Positions 28,927-39,695 of a stretch of DNA of 64,000 nt are shown piece by piece. The position numbers and the translations under genes are program-made. Origin of the DNA: Thioalkalivibrio sp. ALJ16. Its GTDB lineage: Bacteria > Pseudomonadota > Gammaproteobacteria > Ectothiorhodospirales > Ectothiorhodospiraceae. Below the pieces are notes generated by a model, which was not told the origin of the DNA, searched no databases, and saw nothing but the letters and a program-made list of their open reading frames with translations. Within the stretch, counting starts at the first letter, position 1; each line of letters opens with the position of its first letter. Where the stretch lies: contig NZ_KB898040.1 in NCBI RefSeq assembly GCF_000377345.1, positions 1-64,000 on the forward strand, given 5' to 3'.

Positions 28927-29697
28927 ATGCGCATTCTGGTAAGTAACGACGATGGAATTCACGCCCCGGGCATCCAGTGCCTGGCGACCCACCTGCGCCG
29001 GATCGCGGAGGTTTCGGTGGTCGCCCCGGATCGTGACCGCAGTGGCGCCAGCAACAGCCTGACGCTGGTTCGCCCGCTGCGGGCGCGGCATCTGCAGGGG
29101 GGCGATGTGCAGGTCGATGGCACCCCGACCGATTGCGTGCACCTGGCGATTACCGGCCTGCTGGAGCGCGAGCCCGACGTGGTGATTTCGGGCATCAATG
29201 CGGGTGCCAACATGGGCGATGACGTGCTCTATTCCGGCACGGTGGCGGCGGCGATGGAGGGGCGCTTCCTGGGGCTGCCCGCGATCGCGGTATCCCTGGT
29301 GGGCACCGAGCTGCGGCATTACGACGCCGCAGCCAGTGTCGTGGTCGAACTGCTGGACCGCATCCATCGCGTGCCGCTGCCCGCGGCGACGATTCTCAAT
29401 GTCAATGTCCCGGACCTGCCGCGCAGCGAGATCCGAGGGGTGCAGGCGACCCGGCTGGGTCACCGGCACCGGGCGGAGCCGATGATCGCGGACACGGACC
29501 CGCGCGGCCGGCCGATCTACTGGGTCGGGCCCGCGGGTTCGGAGCAGGACGCGGGACCCGGCACCGATTTTCATGCCGTGCGCGAGGGGTATGTCTCGAT
29601 CACGCCGATTCAGGTGGATCTGACCCGCTTTGATGCTATCGATACCGTGGGGCGCTGGCTGGATGATTCCCTGCCGGAGGCTGGCCATGGTGCCTGA
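28927..29697 (+). CDS. surE: 5'/3'-nucleotidase SurE
   Basis: The product has 256 aa. It is a metal-dependent nucleoside 5'/3'-monophosphate phosphatase linked to stationary-phase survival. [16 protein letters not shown] holds the catalytic aspartate pair; [15 protein letters not shown], the metal-binding Asn in [24 protein letters not shown] and the C-terminal tetramer arm are intact. It is the first gene of surE-pcm-yqaA-nlpD-rpoS and overlaps pcm by 11 bp. Confidence 0.97.
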   Translation: MRILVSNDDGIHAPGIQCLATHLRRIAEVSVVAPDRDRSGASNSLTLVRPLRARHLQGGDVQVDGTPTDCVHLAITGLLEREPDVVISGINAGANMGDDVLYSGTVAAAMEGRFLGLPAIAVSLVGTELRHYDAAASVVVELLDRIHRVPLPAATILNVNVPDLPRSEIRGVQATRLGHRHRAEPMIADTDPRGRPIYWVGPAGSEQDAGPGTDFHAVREGYVSITPIQVDLTRFDAIDTVGRWLDDSLPEAGHGA

Positions 29698-30352
29698 TGC
29701 CGCTGGCGCCGGCCTGACTTCCCAGCGTGCCCGGGACCGTCTTGTCCGCCTGCTGGAGGGGCAGGGGATCCGGGACCCGCGGGTGCTGGAGGTGATGCGG
29801 ACGCTTCCGCGGCACCTGTTTGTCGAAGAGGCGCTGCGTCACCGAGCCTACGAAAACACGGCGCTGCCGATCGGCCACCGCCAGACGATCTCGCAGCCGT
29901 TCATCGTGGCGCGCATGACCGAGGCGCTGCTGGAAGGCGGGCCATTGCGTACGGTGCTGGAGGTCGGCACAGGCTCGGGCTATCAGGCCGCGGTGTTGGC
30001 GCAGCTCGTGGACCGGGTGTACTCGGTGGAGCGGATCCAGGCGCTGAGCCGCAATGCCCGCGAGCTGCTGAGCCGACTGGGCATCAACAACGTGAACCTG
30101 CGCCACAGCGATGGCGGCGAGGGCTGGCCGGAACGCGCGCCATTCGACGGCATCATCCTGACGGCCGCACCGCGGGAGGTGCCGGAGGCCCTGCTGACCC
30201 AGCTGGCGCCCGGCGGGCGGCTGGTCGCCCCGGTGGAGTCCGGGGGTGGACGCCAGCAGCTGGTGCGCTACACGCGCACCGAAGAGGCCTTCGTGCGCGA
30301 CATTCTCGATGCGGTGCTGTTCGTGCCGATGCTGCCGGGGGCCGAGCAGTGA
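29687..30352 (+). CDS. pcm: Protein-L-isoaspartate O-methyltransferase
   Basis: The product has 221 aa. It methylates isoaspartyl residues with SAM to start repair of damaged proteins. The SAM site is [19 protein letters not shown]. Family motifs are [33 protein letters not shown] and the C-terminal LPPGGRL-like [13 protein letters not shown] 29687 lies within the surE end. Confidence 0.97.
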   Translation: MVPDAAGAGLTSQRARDRLVRLLEGQGIRDPRVLEVMRTLPRHLFVEEALRHRAYENTALPIGHRQTISQPFIVARMTEALLEGGPLRTVLEVGTGSGYQAAVLAQLVDRVYSVERIQALSRNARELLSRLGINNVNLRHSDGGEGWPERAPFDGIILTAAPREVPEALLTQLAPGGRLVAPVESGGGRQQLVRYTRTEEAFVRDILDAVLFVPMLPGAEQ

Positions 30353-30426
30353 CCCCGGCGCGCGGGCAGGGGCCGCTGCCGGCGGGTTCCAGGCGTGTCT
30401 GAACGGTCCGGGGTGGCGGGGGACGG

Positions 30427-31011
30427 ATGAAGCTCTTCGAGCCGCTATACGACCGGGTGATGGGCTGGTCGCGTCATCGTCATGCCCCACGCTATCTGGC
30501 GGGACTGTCGTTCGCCGAGTCTTCGTTCTTTCCCGTGCCTCCGGATGTGATGCTGGCCCCCATGGCCGCAGCACGCCCGGCTTCGGCCTGGCGCCTGGCC
30601 GCGCTGACCACCGTGTTCTCCGCCCTGGGGGGCGTGCTGGGCTACGTGATCGGGTGGCTGGCCTTCGAGTGGATCGGGCCGTGGCTGGAACAGATCGGCT
30701 ATGGCGGGGAGCTCGAGCAGGCCGAGACATGGTTTGCGACCTGGGGCGTGTGGGTGGTTCTGGTGGCGGGTTTTTCCCCGGTTCCCTACAAGCTGTTCAC
30801 GGTGACGGCGGGTGCGCTGTCCATGGCCCTGCTGCCGTTCGTGATCGCGTCACTGGTGGGCCGGGGGCTGCGCTTTTTCCTGGTGGCACTGGTCATGGCC
30901 TGGGCCGGGCCGAGGGCCGAGCACTACCTGCGGCCGTACATGGAACGCCTCGGCTGGGCGGGTGTGTTCCTGCTGGTGGCCGCGATGGCGATCTACCTGG
31001 TAATGGACTGA
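30427..31011 (+). CDS. yqaA: YqaA family (VTT/DedA-like) inner-membrane protein
   Basis: The product has 194 aa with about four to five hydrophobic segments. Family features are the FAESSFFPVPPDVMLAPM re-entrant loop, GGVLGYVIGWLAFE and a second loop AGFSPVPYKLFTVTAGAL, characteristic of VTT proteins (lipid scramblase/transport superfamily). Position between pcm and nlpD is conserved in many gammaproteobacteria. The stop overlaps the nlpD start (TGATG). Confidence 0.92.
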   Translation: MKLFEPLYDRVMGWSRHRHAPRYLAGLSFAESSFFPVPPDVMLAPMAAARPASAWRLAALTTVFSALGGVLGYVIGWLAFEWIGPWLEQIGYGGELEQAETWFATWGVWVVLVAGFSPVPYKLFTVTAGALSMALLPFVIASLVGRGLRFFLVALVMAWAGPRAEHYLRPYMERLGWAGVFLLVAAMAIYLVMD

Positions 31012-31787
31012 TGCGGCGGCCTGCCGTACAGATCCTGCTGGCCGGCCTGCTACTGATACTGGTGGCGGGATTGGTTACGGGCTGTGCGGCGCGGGCGCCC
31101 AGCGGCGCATCCATGCCGGACACGCATGTGGTCCAGCGCAACGAGACGCTGTACCGCATCGCCCAGCGCTATGGCCTGGAATGGCGCGATCTGGCCGAGC
31201 GCAATGCCATTGGCGCTCCCTACCTGATCTACCCGGGGCAGCGTCTGCGCCTGCGCGGCGCGGCGCGCGCGACCCCTCCTCCGGCCCCGCAGCGTTCGTC
31301 CACCCAGACGGCCGGGCAGACCGGGGGCGCAAGCACCCAGCAACAGCGGGAGAGCACGCCGTCGTCCACCGGTTCCAGTCCGTCGTCGGCACCCGCAAGC
31401 CCTCCGGCCGCGCGTGATCCCGGTGGCTGGCGCTGGCCGGCTGATGGCGAAGTGCTGCGAGCGTACTCCAGTAGCGGTACGCGGCGGGGGCTGGCAATCG
31501 GCGGTGAACGCGGAGATGACGTTCGGGCAACGCGGGCCGGGGAGGTGGTCTATGCAGGTGGCGGCCTCGTGGGGTATGGTCGATTGATCATCCTCAAGCA
31601 CGACGATCGTTTTCTCAGTGCCTACGGGCATAACGACGAACTGCTGGTAGCCGAGGGTGATCAGGTACAGGCGGGCGAGACGATTGCGCGTCTGGGCTCG
31701 TCGGGAGCCGAGCGCCCGATGTTGCACTTCGAGATCCGAGTGGATGGGACGCCGGTGGATCCGGCGCGATATCTCCCGGACCGCTGA
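31011..31787 (+). CDS. nlpD: NlpD-type LysM/LytM amidase activator lipoprotein
   Basis: The product has 258 aa. Lipobox LVTGC (C25) gives an outer-membrane lipoprotein. A LysM domain (about 38-82, [17 protein letters not shown] ... [11 protein letters not shown]) is followed by a Ser/Thr/Gln/Pro-rich linker (about 85-135) and a LytM domain (about 140-258). The metal ligands of active LytM enzymes are lost: HxGxD is replaced by RRGLAIG and the last HxH is LHFE, so it should activate an amidase (AmiC type) rather than cut murein itself. In E. coli the main rpoS promoter lies within nlpD. Confidence 0.95.
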   Translation: MRRPAVQILLAGLLLILVAGLVTGCAARAPSGASMPDTHVVQRNETLYRIAQRYGLEWRDLAERNAIGAPYLIYPGQRLRLRGAARATPPPAPQRSSTQTAGQTGGASTQQQRESTPSSTGSSPSSAPASPPAARDPGGWRWPADGEVLRAYSSSGTRRGLAIGGERGDDVRATRAGEVVYAGGGLVGYGRLIILKHDDRFLSAYGHNDELLVAEGDQVQAGETIARLGSSGAERPMLHFEIRVDGTPVDPARYLPDR

Positions 31788-31810
31788 CTCGAGCAAGAGC
31801 AGGACACTAC

Positions 31811-32884
31811 ATGGCCAAGACCCGGCAGCCGGTGAATCCGGAACTGGACGACGACAGCCTGATGCCGGACCGCGTATCCGGCGATACCGCAGCCAGCGAG
31901 CCTGAAGACCTGGCCAGTGCTGCGGATGTGGTCGATGATCCCGAAGCGGCAGAGGGCGAGGCCGACCCGGTCGCGGCCAGCGCCGAACCGGAGCCGGAAG
32001 ACGAGGCCCCGGCCCGCCCGCGCACGCTGCGTGATGCCCGGCCCGCCGAGCTGGATGCAATCCAGATCTACCTGCGTGATATCGAATACCGCCCGCTGCT
32101 GACCCCCGAGGAAGAACGCAAATACGCCCGCCTGGCGCGCGACGGCGACGAGTCGGGGCGTCGCCGCATGATCGAATGCAATCTGCGTCTGGTGGTGAAG
32201 ATTGCCCGGCGTTACCTGAATCGCGGCCTGCCGCTGCTCGATCTGATCGAGGAGGGCAATCTCGGGCTGATGCACGCGGTGGAGAAATTCGACCCGGAGC
32301 GCGGCTTCCGCTTCTCCACCTACGCCACCTGGTGGATCCGTCAGACCATCGAGCGTGCCCTGATGAATCAGGCACGCACGATTCGCATCCCGGTGCATGT
32401 GAGCAAGGAGCTGCGCATGCATGCGCGGGTTGCGCGCAACATGACGCAGGAACTGGGCCGCGACCCGACCGAGGACGAACTGGCCCAGCGTCTGGGCAAA
32501 CCGGTGGCGGATATCCAGAAACTGCGGGCGATGTCGGAACCTTCGACATCCATGGACCTGCCCTCGGGACCGGATGGCGACCGCTCGCTGACCGACATCC
32601 TCGCCGACGTGAATGCCCCGGAGCCATCCATGCTGCTGGAAGATCAGGATATCCAGCACTTGGTGGAGGCATGGCTGGGCGAGCTGGACTACAAGCAGCG
32701 CGAGGTGCTGGTGCGTCGTTTCGGCCTGCATGGGTTCGAGCGTTCGACGCTGGAGCAGGTTGGTGCGGAGATCGGTGTGACCCGCGAGCGGGTGCGTCAG
32801 ATCCAGATGGACGCCCTCAAGCGCCTGCGCAAGCTGCTGGAATCGCGCGGGATGAAGGGCGACGAGGTGTTGCCCAACTCCTGA
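31811..32884 (+). CDS. rpoS: RNA polymerase sigma factor RpoS
   Basis: The product has 357 aa. It is the stationary-phase/general stress sigma factor. An acidic, weakly conserved N-terminal 80 residues precede region 1.2-2 ([39 protein letters not shown] with the RpoS-type [21 protein letters not shown]), region 3 and region 4 ([21 protein letters not shown]-type helix). The long acidic N-terminus is longer than in E. coli (330 aa). AGGA lies 11 nt before ATG. It ends only 3 bp before the convergent Mth938-like gene, with no terminator visible. Confidence 0.96.
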   Translation: MAKTRQPVNPELDDDSLMPDRVSGDTAASEPEDLASAADVVDDPEAAEGEADPVAASAEPEPEDEAPARPRTLRDARPAELDAIQIYLRDIEYRPLLTPEEERKYARLARDGDESGRRRMIECNLRLVVKIARRYLNRGLPLLDLIEEGNLGLMHAVEKFDPERGFRFSTYATWWIRQTIERALMNQARTIRIPVHVSKELRMHARVARNMTQELGRDPTEDELAQRLGKPVADIQKLRAMSEPSTSMDLPSGPDGDRSLTDILADVNAPEPSMLLEDQDIQHLVEAWLGELDYKQREVLVRRFGLHGFERSTLEQVGAEIGVTRERVRQIQMDALKRLRKLLESRGMKGDEVLPNS

Positions 32885-32887
32885 TTC

Positions 32888-33268
32888 CTAGTCGTTGCCG
32901 TCGATGATCAGCGCCGCGGCCACATCGCGGCCCTCGGCCATGATCAGGTTGTAGGTCCGGCAGGCGGCGGCGGTATCCATGATTTCCACCCCCATGCCCT
33001 GCTCACGCAGGTGGCGCCAGAGCGCGCGGTCGGGAAACCGCTGCTGCAGGCCGGTCCCGATCAGCAGGACCTCCGGTGGGGCGTCCAGTACCGGCTGCAA
33101 GTGCTGCAATTCCAGATTTTGCACCGCGTCGACCGGCCACTGCGCCTGCAGTGCGTTCGGGCGCACGATCAGGCTACGCGTGTAGGCGACCTGGTTGATC
33201 CCTACCTTCCCGGGCTCGTAGCCGGTGACGATATAGAATTCGTCGCTGGTGACTTCGGAAAACAGCAT
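32888..33268 (-). CDS. Mth938/NDUFAF3-like (DUF498) domain protein
   Basis: The product has 126 aa, a single-domain alpha/beta fold. Signatures are [33 protein letters not shown] and the C-terminal [25 protein letters not shown], typical of the Mth938-like family (bacterial relatives of complex I assembly factor AF3). The bacterial role is unknown. Divergent from alaC. Confidence 0.9.
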   Translation of the reverse strand: MLFSEVTSDEFYIVTGYEPGKVGINQVAYTRSLIVRPNALQAQWPVDAVQNLELQHLQPVLDAPPEVLLIGTGLQQRFPDRALWRHLREQGMGVEIMDTAAACRTYNLIMAEGRDVAAALIIDGND

Positions 33269-33345
33269 GCCGTTACGCTACTCCGCGGGGCGAAATCTCT
33301 CAAGAATCCGCCCGTGGTCAGGGTCTGTCCGGGACGGTCGATTCG

Positions 33346-33372
33346 TTGACAGGTGCAGGTCCGGGTTATACT
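33346..33372 (+). promoter_or_regulatory. Predicted sigma-70 promoter of alaC
   Basis: TTGACA (33346-33351) and TATACT (33367-33372) are near-consensus hexamers with a short 15-bp spacer, 117 bp upstream of the alaC start. No other good promoter is seen in this gap. Confidence 0.55.
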
Positions 33373-33488
33373 TTGGCGCGTTTTCCGGTGCGGCACCCGG
33401 AGGGTCCGTCGAAACGCCTGCGCGTGTTTCCGGATGCCCCCGCAAAGCGCCGCAGGCCCCAACCCGGCCCCAACCAGGACCCATACCC

Positions 33489-34718
33489 GTGACCGACGCC
33501 TTCCCCCGTATCGAGCGCCTTCCTCCCTACGTCTTCAACATCGTGAACCAGTTGAAGGCCGAGGCCCGAGCCCGCGGCGAGGACATCATCGACTTCGGTA
33601 TGGGCAACCCGGATCAGCCGACGCCGCAGCACATCGTGGACAAGCTGTGCGAGGCGGCGCAGCGGGGTGATACCCATCGCTATTCCGTATCCAAGGGCAT
33701 CCCGCGTCTGCGCCGGGCGATCACCCGCTGGTACAAGACGCAGTTCGACGTGGACCTGGACCCGGAGACCGAGGCGATCGTGACCATCGGCTCAAAGGAG
33801 GGGCTGGCGCACCTGGCCCTGGCCACGCTGGGGCCGGGCGATGCGGTGCTGGTGCCGAACCCGGCCTATCCGATCCATCCCTATGGCTGCGTGATCGCCG
33901 GGGCGGATGTACGTCACGTGCCGCTGACCCCGGACGTGAATTTCTTCGCCGAGCTGGAGCGGGCGATACAGGATTCCTGGCCCAAGCCGAAGATGCTGAT
34001 CCTGAACTTCCCGGCCAACCCGACCACGCAGTGCGTGGATCGCGAATTCTTCGAGCGGGTGGTGGCGATCTGCAAGGAACACGGCATCTGGATCGTGCAT
34101 GACCTTGCCTATGCCGAGATCAGCTTCGATGGCTACAAGGCCCCGTCGATCTTTGAAGTACCGGGCGCCAAGGACATCGCGGTGGAGTTCTACACCCTGT
34201 CCAAGACCTACAACATGCCGGGCTGGCGGGTCGGCTTTATGTGCGGCAACCCGACCCTGGTGGCGGCACTGGCGCGCATCAAGTCGTATCTGGACTACGG
34301 CACCTTTACCCCGATCCAGGTGGCCGCGATCGCCGCTCTGGAGGGCCCGCAGGACTGCGTCGAGGAGATCCGCGAACTCTACCGGGTGCGCCGCGACGTG
34401 CTGTGCGAGGGGCTGAACAAGCTGGGCTGGCAGGTGGAAAAGCCGAGGGCGACGATGTTTGTGTGGGCTCCGATCCCGGAGCCCTACCGCGAGATGGGTT
34501 CGCTGGAGTTCGCCAAGAAGCTGCTGCGGGATGCCAAGGTGGCGGTCTCGCCGGGGGTCGGCTTCGGCAACTACGGCGACGACCACGTGCGTTTCAGCCT
34601 GATCGAAAACGAGCAGCGCACCCGCCAGGCCTTGCGCGGAATCAAGGCGATGTTTCGCGCCGATTCCATCCTTGCGGATGCGGCGCCGGCATCGGCCGCA
34701 CCCGGTCAGACGCAGTAG
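33489..34718 (+). CDS. alaC: AlaC-type alanine/glutamate aminotransferase
   Basis: The product has 409 aa from GTG 33489, about 10 nt behind AGGA. It is a class I PLP aminotransferase: [59 protein letters not shown] and PLP lysine in [15 protein letters not shown]. Best fit is AlaC (glutamate-pyruvate transaminase); relatives have been annotated as LL-DAP or aspartate transaminases. It precedes hom and thrC in the same direction, 70 bp upstream of hom, suggesting a joint aspartate-family/alanine amino-acid block. Confidence 0.9.
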   Translation: MTDAFPRIERLPPYVFNIVNQLKAEARARGEDIIDFGMGNPDQPTPQHIVDKLCEAAQRGDTHRYSVSKGIPRLRRAITRWYKTQFDVDLDPETEAIVTIGSKEGLAHLALATLGPGDAVLVPNPAYPIHPYGCVIAGADVRHVPLTPDVNFFAELERAIQDSWPKPKMLILNFPANPTTQCVDREFFERVVAICKEHGIWIVHDLAYAEISFDGYKAPSIFEVPGAKDIAVEFYTLSKTYNMPGWRVGFMCGNPTLVAALARIKSYLDYGTFTPIQVAAIAALEGPQDCVEEIRELYRVRRDVLCEGLNKLGWQVEKPRATMFVWAPIPEPYREMGSLEFAKKLLRDAKVAVSPGVGFGNYGDDHVRFSLIENEQRTRQALRGIKAMFRADSILADAAPASAAPGQTQ

Positions 34719-34742
34719 TCACCACACCGTTATTGGGAACAT

Positions 34743-34767
34743 GCCGGGCCGGAGGAACGGGCCCGGC
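34743..34767 (+). terminator. GC hairpin between alaC and hom
   Basis: GCCGGGCC (34743-34750) and GGCCCGGC (34760-34767) form an 8-bp stem with a 9-base loop, followed by GCAATTTG. The T-run is weak, so termination may be partial. Confidence 0.45.
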
Positions 34768-34788
34768 GCAATTTGAGCAAAGGGTTAT

Positions 34789-36102
34789 ATGACGCCGGTA
34801 AAGATCGGAATTCTGGGGCTGGGAACGGTAGGTTGCGGCACGGTCAACGTGCTCGAGCGCAACGGGACCGAGATTGCTCGCCGCGCCGGACGCGGTATCG
34901 AGGTGGTGGCGGCCGCCGCCCGTGACATCGAGCGTGAACGCGACTGCGACTGTTCCGGTATCCGCCTGACGACGGACCCGGCCGCAGTGGTCAGCGACCC
35001 CGAGGTCGAGGTCGTTGTGGAACTGATGGGCGGCACCGACCCGGCGCTGAACCTGGTGCTGGCGGCCATCGACGCCGGCAAGCACGTGGTCACGGCGAAC
35101 AAGGCCCTGATTGCACTGCATGGCAACGCGATCTTCGAGCGCGCGCAGCAGCGCGGCGTGATGGTGGCGTTCGAGGCGGCCGTGGCCGGGGGCATCCCGA
35201 TCATCAAGGCCATCCGCGAGGGCCTGGCCGGCAACCAGATCGAATGGCTGGCCGGGATCATCAACGGCACCGGTAACTTCATCCTGAGCGAGATGCGCGA
35301 CAAGGGCCGTGATTTCGACGACGTGCTCGCCGAGGCCCAGGCGCTGGGCTATGCCGAGGCCGATCCGACCTTCGATGTCGAGGGGATCGACGCGGCGCAC
35401 AAGCTGGCGATCCTGGCGTCCATTGCCTTCGGCATTCCGCTGCAGTTCGATCGGGTGGCGGTGGAGGGCATCAGTGGCATCACCCGCGAGGATGTCGGCT
35501 TTGCGGCCGAGCTGGGCTACCGCATCAAGCACCTGGGCATCGCCCGGCGCACGCCAAAGGGGTACGAACTGCGGGTGCACCCGACGCTGATCCCGGAGCG
35601 CCGGCTGATCGCCAACGTGGATGGTGTGATGAACGCGGTCCTCGTCAATGCCGACGCCGTCGGCCCGACGCTGTACTACGGCGCGGGTGCGGGCGCGGAG
35701 GCCACGGCCTCGGCCGTGGTCGCCGATCTGGTCGATGTGGTGCGGGCCCTGACCACCGACCCGGAGAACCGGGTGCCGCATCTGGCCTTCCAGCCGGACG
35801 CGCTGTCGGACCGACCGGTGCTGGATCTGGCCGAGGTGGAGACCTCCTTCTACCTGCGCCTGCGTACCCTTGATCGCCCGGGCGTGCTCGCCGACATCAC
35901 CCGCATCCTCGGCGAACACGGCATCAGCATCGAGGCAATCCTGCAGCGCGAGCCGGACCCGGAGCGTGGCGAGGCCACGATCATCATGCTCACGCACAAG
36001 GTGCGCGAGGGGGCGATGATGGAGGCGATTGCCGCGCTCGAGGCGCTGGATCACCTGCTGACCCCGATTACCCGTATCCGCATGGAAGGGCTGGCGCGCT
36101 GA
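34789..36102 (+). CDS. hom: Homoserine dehydrogenase
   Basis: The product has 437 aa, a monofunctional enzyme. It reduces aspartate semialdehyde to homoserine with NAD(P)H. N-terminal Rossmann [14 protein letters not shown], catalytic domain [42 protein letters not shown] and [22 protein letters not shown], and a C-terminal ACT domain (about 350-430, [18 protein letters not shown]) for threonine feedback. thrC follows after 40 bp. Confidence 0.97.
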   Translation: MTPVKIGILGLGTVGCGTVNVLERNGTEIARRAGRGIEVVAAAARDIERERDCDCSGIRLTTDPAAVVSDPEVEVVVELMGGTDPALNLVLAAIDAGKHVVTANKALIALHGNAIFERAQQRGVMVAFEAAVAGGIPIIKAIREGLAGNQIEWLAGIINGTGNFILSEMRDKGRDFDDVLAEAQALGYAEADPTFDVEGIDAAHKLAILASIAFGIPLQFDRVAVEGISGITREDVGFAAELGYRIKHLGIARRTPKGYELRVHPTLIPERRLIANVDGVMNAVLVNADAVGPTLYYGAGAGAEATASAVVADLVDVVRALTTDPENRVPHLAFQPDALSDRPVLDLAEVETSFYLRLRTLDRPGVLADITRILGEHGISIEAILQREPDPERGEATIIMLTHKVREGAMMEAIAALEALDHLLTPITRIRMEGLAR

Positions 36103-36142
36103 TCCTGGCGCCCGGACTGCAACCGCAACGACAGAGAACATC

Positions 36143-37285
36143 ATGGCCTTTGGACACCGCTATACCGGACTGATCGAGCGTTACCGCGACCGCCTGCCGG
36201 TGCATGACGACACCCGCATCATCTCGCTGGGCGAGGGCAACACGCCGCTGATCCGGCTGAACAACATCCCGCGCGAACTCACCCGCGAGGTCGAGATCTA
36301 CGTGAAGTTCGAGGGCCTGAACCCGACCGGGTCGTTCAAGGATCGCGGCATGACCATGGCCGTGACCAAGGCGGTCGAAGAGGGCTCGCGGGCGATTGTC
36401 TGCGCCTCGACCGGCAACACCTCGGCCGCTGCGGCCGCGTATGCCGCGCGCGCCGGGATTACCGCGTTTGTGGTAATCCCGGACGGCAAGATTGCCATGG
36501 GCAAGCTGGCGCAGGCGATGATGCACGGCGCGACGGTGATCCAGATCGAGGGCAACTTCGACGACGGCATGCGCCTGGTGAAGGAGGTGGCCTCGAACAC
36601 GCCGGTCACGCTGGTGAACTCGGTCAACCCGTATCGCCTGCAAGGGCAGAAGACCGCGGCCTTCGAGATCGTCGAAGAGCTGGGCCGGGCCCCGGACTAT
36701 CACTGCCTGCCAGTAGGGAACGCCGGCAACATCACCGCGCACTGGATCGGCTACAGCGAAATGGCGGCGAAGGCCAGCGATGACGTGACCGAGGCCTGTG
36801 CCTACTGCAAGGGGCACTGCAAGTATGCCGGTGGCGGCATGGTGGGTAATCGTCCGCACATGGTCGGATACCAGGCGGCCGGCTCCGCGCCCTTCATGCG
36901 CGGCGCGATGGTCGACAACCCGGATACCGTGGCGACCGCGATCCGGATCGGGCATCCGCAGTCCTGGGACATGGCCTGGAAGGTGCGCGAGGAATCCGAC
37001 GGCTGGTTCGACGAATGTCAGGACGATGAAATCCTGGCCGCGCAGAAGCTGCTGGCCGAGCGCGAGGGGGTCTTCTGCGAACCGGCCTCGGCGGCCTCTC
37101 TTGCGGGTGCGCTGCGTGATATCCGCGATGGCAAGATCCGCGAGGGTTCGACCGTGGTCTGCACGCTGACCGGCAACGGCCTGAAGGACCCGGATACTGC
37201 GATCGCCCAGAGCGTAGTGCAGCCGACCAAGGTTCCGGCCGAGCTGGACGCGGTATCGCGCGCCATTCGCGACAACCTGTCCTGA
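36143..37285 (+). CDS. thrC: Threonine synthase with a cysteine-rich insert
   Basis: The product has 380 aa. It converts O-phosphohomoserine to threonine. PLP lysine K66 is in [11 protein letters not shown], with [29 protein letters not shown] and [10 protein letters not shown]. Residues 219-226 carry C-AY-C-KGH-C in a stretch (about 214-236) that is normally variable or shorter, so it may bind a metal or stabilise a loop. The N-terminus ([15 protein letters not shown]) is that of the compact class. Confidence 0.95.
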   Translation: MAFGHRYTGLIERYRDRLPVHDDTRIISLGEGNTPLIRLNNIPRELTREVEIYVKFEGLNPTGSFKDRGMTMAVTKAVEEGSRAIVCASTGNTSAAAAAYAARAGITAFVVIPDGKIAMGKLAQAMMHGATVIQIEGNFDDGMRLVKEVASNTPVTLVNSVNPYRLQGQKTAAFEIVEELGRAPDYHCLPVGNAGNITAHWIGYSEMAAKASDDVTEACAYCKGHCKYAGGGMVGNRPHMVGYQAAGSAPFMRGAMVDNPDTVATAIRIGHPQSWDMAWKVREESDGWFDECQDDEILAAQKLLAEREGVFCEPASAASLAGALRDIRDGKIREGSTVVCTLTGNGLKDPDTAIAQSVVQPTKVPAELDAVSRAIRDNLS

Positions 37286-37290
37286 CGACA

Positions 37291-37309
37291 GCGCCTCCCT
37301 GGGAGGCGC
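37291..37309. repeat. Hairpin between convergent thrC and RibD-type gene
   Basis: GCGCCTCCC (37291-37299) and GGGAGGCGC (37301-37309) are perfect inverted repeats. Neither side has a T-run, so factor-independent termination would be weak; its location between convergent genes still suggests a 3'-end function. Confidence 0.5.
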
Positions 37310-37318
37310 GGCGCGGGA

Positions 37319-38104
37319 TCAGGGCTTGCTGCGCAGGTCCAGGTCGAACAGGGTGTCGGCCCCCAGACGAAAGATTCGGCACGGCGGACGCAGTGCCTGA
37401 TCGAGATTCTCGATCTCGGGCAGGCTGATGCCGGGGCGCCCGGACCCGATCAGCATCGGGGCGATGGTCAGGTGCAGGCGGTCCAGGGTGTCGGTCTCGA
37501 GGAACCGCGAGACGGTCTTGCCGCCACCCTCGATCAGGAGGCGGTGCAGGCCGGCGGTGGCCAGGCGGTCACGGATTTCGGCTGGCGCAAAGCGCCCGTC
37601 ACGCCCCGTGGGGATCTCCATGCATTCGACGTGTGCGGGCATGTTGCAGGGCCCGAAGCCCGCTGCGTGCAGGACGAGTGTTTTGACCTCGGCATGCTGG
37701 AAGACGTGGGCCTCCGGGCGAATGCGCCCGTCCGGGTCGAGGATCACGCGCACCGGGTGATCGCCCTCGGCCTTGCGTACGGTCAGACGCGGGTCGTCGG
37801 CGACGACCGTGCCGGCACCCACGACCACCGCGTCCACCAGGGCGCGCAGTCGGTGCAGGTGTTCGATGTCCTCGGGGCCGGTGACGAACTGCGAATGCCC
37901 GCTATGCGTGGCAATGCGGCCATCCAGGCTCTGCCCGAGCTGGGCGACGGTGATGCTCCTCGCTTCCACGATTGGCCCGTACAGGTCGAGCAGGTCATGG
38001 GCGGCCGGTGCCAGTGGGCCGGGCAGGGGGCAGCAGCCGGGGTCGGCGCGGCGGGCCAGCAGCCAGCGCCAGGCCTGTTCCTCGGAGACGGGATAGGCCG
38101 TCAT
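37319..38104 (-). CDS. RibD C-terminal-type pyrimidine reductase
   Basis: The product has 261 aa. It matches only the reductase half of RibD (dihydrofolate-reductase fold): SITVAQLGQSLDGRIATHSGHSQFVTG, LRALVDAVVVGAGTVVADDPRLTVR, RLLIEGGGKTVSRFLE and HLTIAPMLIGSG. No deaminase domain is present; an N-terminal extension of about 45 residues has no clear match. It likely reduces 5-amino-6-ribosylamino-uracil phosphate or a similar substrate. It is divergent from ribA, which supports a riboflavin link. Confidence 0.88.
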   Translation of the reverse strand: MTAYPVSEEQAWRWLLARRADPGCCPLPGPLAPAAHDLLDLYGPIVEARSITVAQLGQSLDGRIATHSGHSQFVTGPEDIEHLHRLRALVDAVVVGAGTVVADDPRLTVRKAEGDHPVRVILDPDGRIRPEAHVFQHAEVKTLVLHAAGFGPCNMPAHVECMEIPTGRDGRFAPAEIRDRLATAGLHRLLIEGGGKTVSRFLETDTLDRLHLTIAPMLIGSGRPGISLPEIENLDQALRPPCRIFRLGADTLFDLDLRSKP

Positions 38105-38253
38105 GCCGCGAAAACCGGGGTTTCGGGACCGCGAGTCGCCAGTTGCGGTACGCTACGGGCAAGTGTGATCCGTCCGGTCGGGACGGGGGTCCGGGCCGGG
38201 GAATTCGCGGTTCGCGGGCTGGTCATAAACTAAACTCCCTATGGAAACACCCG

Positions 38254-39399
38254 ATGCACAACGCCGATCGCGGGATCTTTGATCTTCGACGGGGCCATCC
38301 GGTCCTGGTCAGTGGTTCGCAGTCGAGTGTACTCGTTGCGGCCGTCGAGGGTCTGACCCCCGTGCTGCTGGATCGCTTGACCCATATGACCGGGTCGGCG
38401 CCTCGCCTGATTCTAACGGCGCACCGCGCCTCTGCAATGGGCTGGTCGGAACCCCTGGCTCAGGGCTGGGAGGGCGTGGCGCTGGAGTTCGCCCCGGATA
38501 CCGAGCCGGAGGCGCTGTTTACTCTGGCGAGTGCCCCCGAGGCCTCGAACGAGGGCGCGCAGCCGGATGCCGCCCTGGGCCACCCAAGCGTGACCCGTGC
38601 CCTGCCGGCGGAGGTCGCCGCACTGGAACTGGTGCGCGCCGGGCGGCTGCTGCCGGCTGTGGTGGCCGCGCGCGTTCCCGACCCGGTGCCCGAGGCAATC
38701 GCATCGGCGCTGTCCGATGGCATGTTTCTCGACGTGGACGAGCAGGAGGCGCGTGCGGTGGCCCGGCACCCGCGCCTCGAGCTGGCCTATGTCAGCGAGG
38801 CCCCGGTACCGCTCGCGGATGCCCCGGTCACGCGTTTCATGCTGTTCCGCGAGGGCAACGGGATCCTGGAGCATGTTGCGGTGCTGATCGGCGAGCCGCG
38901 CGACTGGCCGGATGCGGTGCCGGTGCGGCTGCACTCGGCCTGCCTGACCGGAGACCTGTTCGGGAGCCTGCGCTGCGACTGTGGTGACCAGCTGCGTCTG
39001 GGGGTGAAGACCATCAACGAGTCCGGTGGCGGGGTGCTGCTGTATCTGGCCCAGGAGGGCCGCGGGATCGGCCTGGCCAACAAGCTGCGGGCCTACACCA
39101 TGCAGTCGGCCGGTCTGGACACGATCGACTCCGACTGCCAGCTGGGTTTCGAGGCGGATGGCCGGCGCTACGACGCGGCGGTGGAGATGCTCGAGTTTCT
39201 CGGCATCGACAGCGTGCGTCTGCTTACCAACAACCCCGGCAAGATTGACGCGCTGCGTGCGGGCGGCATCGACGTGGTGGCGCGCGAACCGGTGCATGGC
39301 AAGCTCAATCCGCACAATCTGCGCTACCTCAGTACCAAGGCCGACCGCGGCGGTCACTGGCTGCAGGAGTTGCTGGCCTCCGAGGCGGAGCGCGGCTAG
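38254..39399 (+). CDS. ribA: GTP cyclohydrolase II with degenerate RibB-like N-terminal domain
   Basis: The product has 381 aa from ATG 38254. It catalyses the first step of riboflavin synthesis from GTP. The C-terminal half (about 185-381) is a complete GTP cyclohydrolase II with the zinc site C-x10-C-x-C (SACLTGDLFGSLRCDCGD), LYLAQEGRGIGLANKLRAY and LLTNNPGKIDALRAGGI. The N-terminal about 180 residues follow the DHBP synthase pattern loosely (DLRRGHPVLVSGSQSSVLVA ...), but its acidic catalytic motif DDExREnEGD is absent, so RibB activity is not expected. The TAG stop is inside the CTAG target of the adjoining MITE. Confidence 0.9.
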   Translation: MHNADRGIFDLRRGHPVLVSGSQSSVLVAAVEGLTPVLLDRLTHMTGSAPRLILTAHRASAMGWSEPLAQGWEGVALEFAPDTEPEALFTLASAPEASNEGAQPDAALGHPSVTRALPAEVAALELVRAGRLLPAVVAARVPDPVPEAIASALSDGMFLDVDEQEARAVARHPRLELAYVSEAPVPLADAPVTRFMLFREGNGILEHVAVLIGEPRDWPDAVPVRLHSACLTGDLFGSLRCDCGDQLRLGVKTINESGGGVLLYLAQEGRGIGLANKLRAYTMQSAGLDTIDSDCQLGFEADGRRYDAAVEMLEFLGIDSVRLLTNNPGKIDALRAGGIDVVAREPVHGKLNPHNLRYLSTKADRGGHWLQELLASEAERG

Positions 39400-39695
39400 G
39401 GAGACGCTGATTTAATCGCACGTCCGCGCTCGAGTCGCTTTTGCGTGGGAACAAGGCGCGGTGACCGCCGTGCAGTCATTCTGCACAAGGGAGCCGCAAC
39501 GCCGTGCGCGCGCCCGTTTTCGATCAACAACGGGCGGCCGAGCCCGCTCTTTCAATCACTTGTCGGGTTGGTGCCCCCTGTTCCCCGATCCTGCGTTGCG
39601 CCGCTTGCGGGTAGAACCACTACCCGCTGCACGACGCGCCTTGTCTCGGAAAACAGGGGGCGCCAACGCGGACGTGCGATTAAATCAGCGTCTCC
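39400..39695. mobile_element. MITE, 296 bp, with 29-bp perfect terminal inverted repeats
   Basis: Both ends read GGAGACGCTGATTTAATC... inward for 29 identical bases (39400-39428 and 39667-39695). CTAG is duplicated on each side (39396-39399 and 39696-39699). An internal pair ACAAGGCGCG / CGCGCCTTGT extends the partial palindrome. There is no coding capacity for a transposase. The tips resemble the right end of the IS at 2089-3308 (GGAAACACTGATTTAATC), so an IS5-family enzyme of that kind could mobilise it in trans. The left CTAG includes the ribA stop codon. The remaining 80 bp up to 39779 show no feature. Confidence 0.9.

Noticed and set aside
38105-38253. FMN riboswitch before ribA
   Set aside because: The conserved RFN-element helices are absent in the 149-bp leader.
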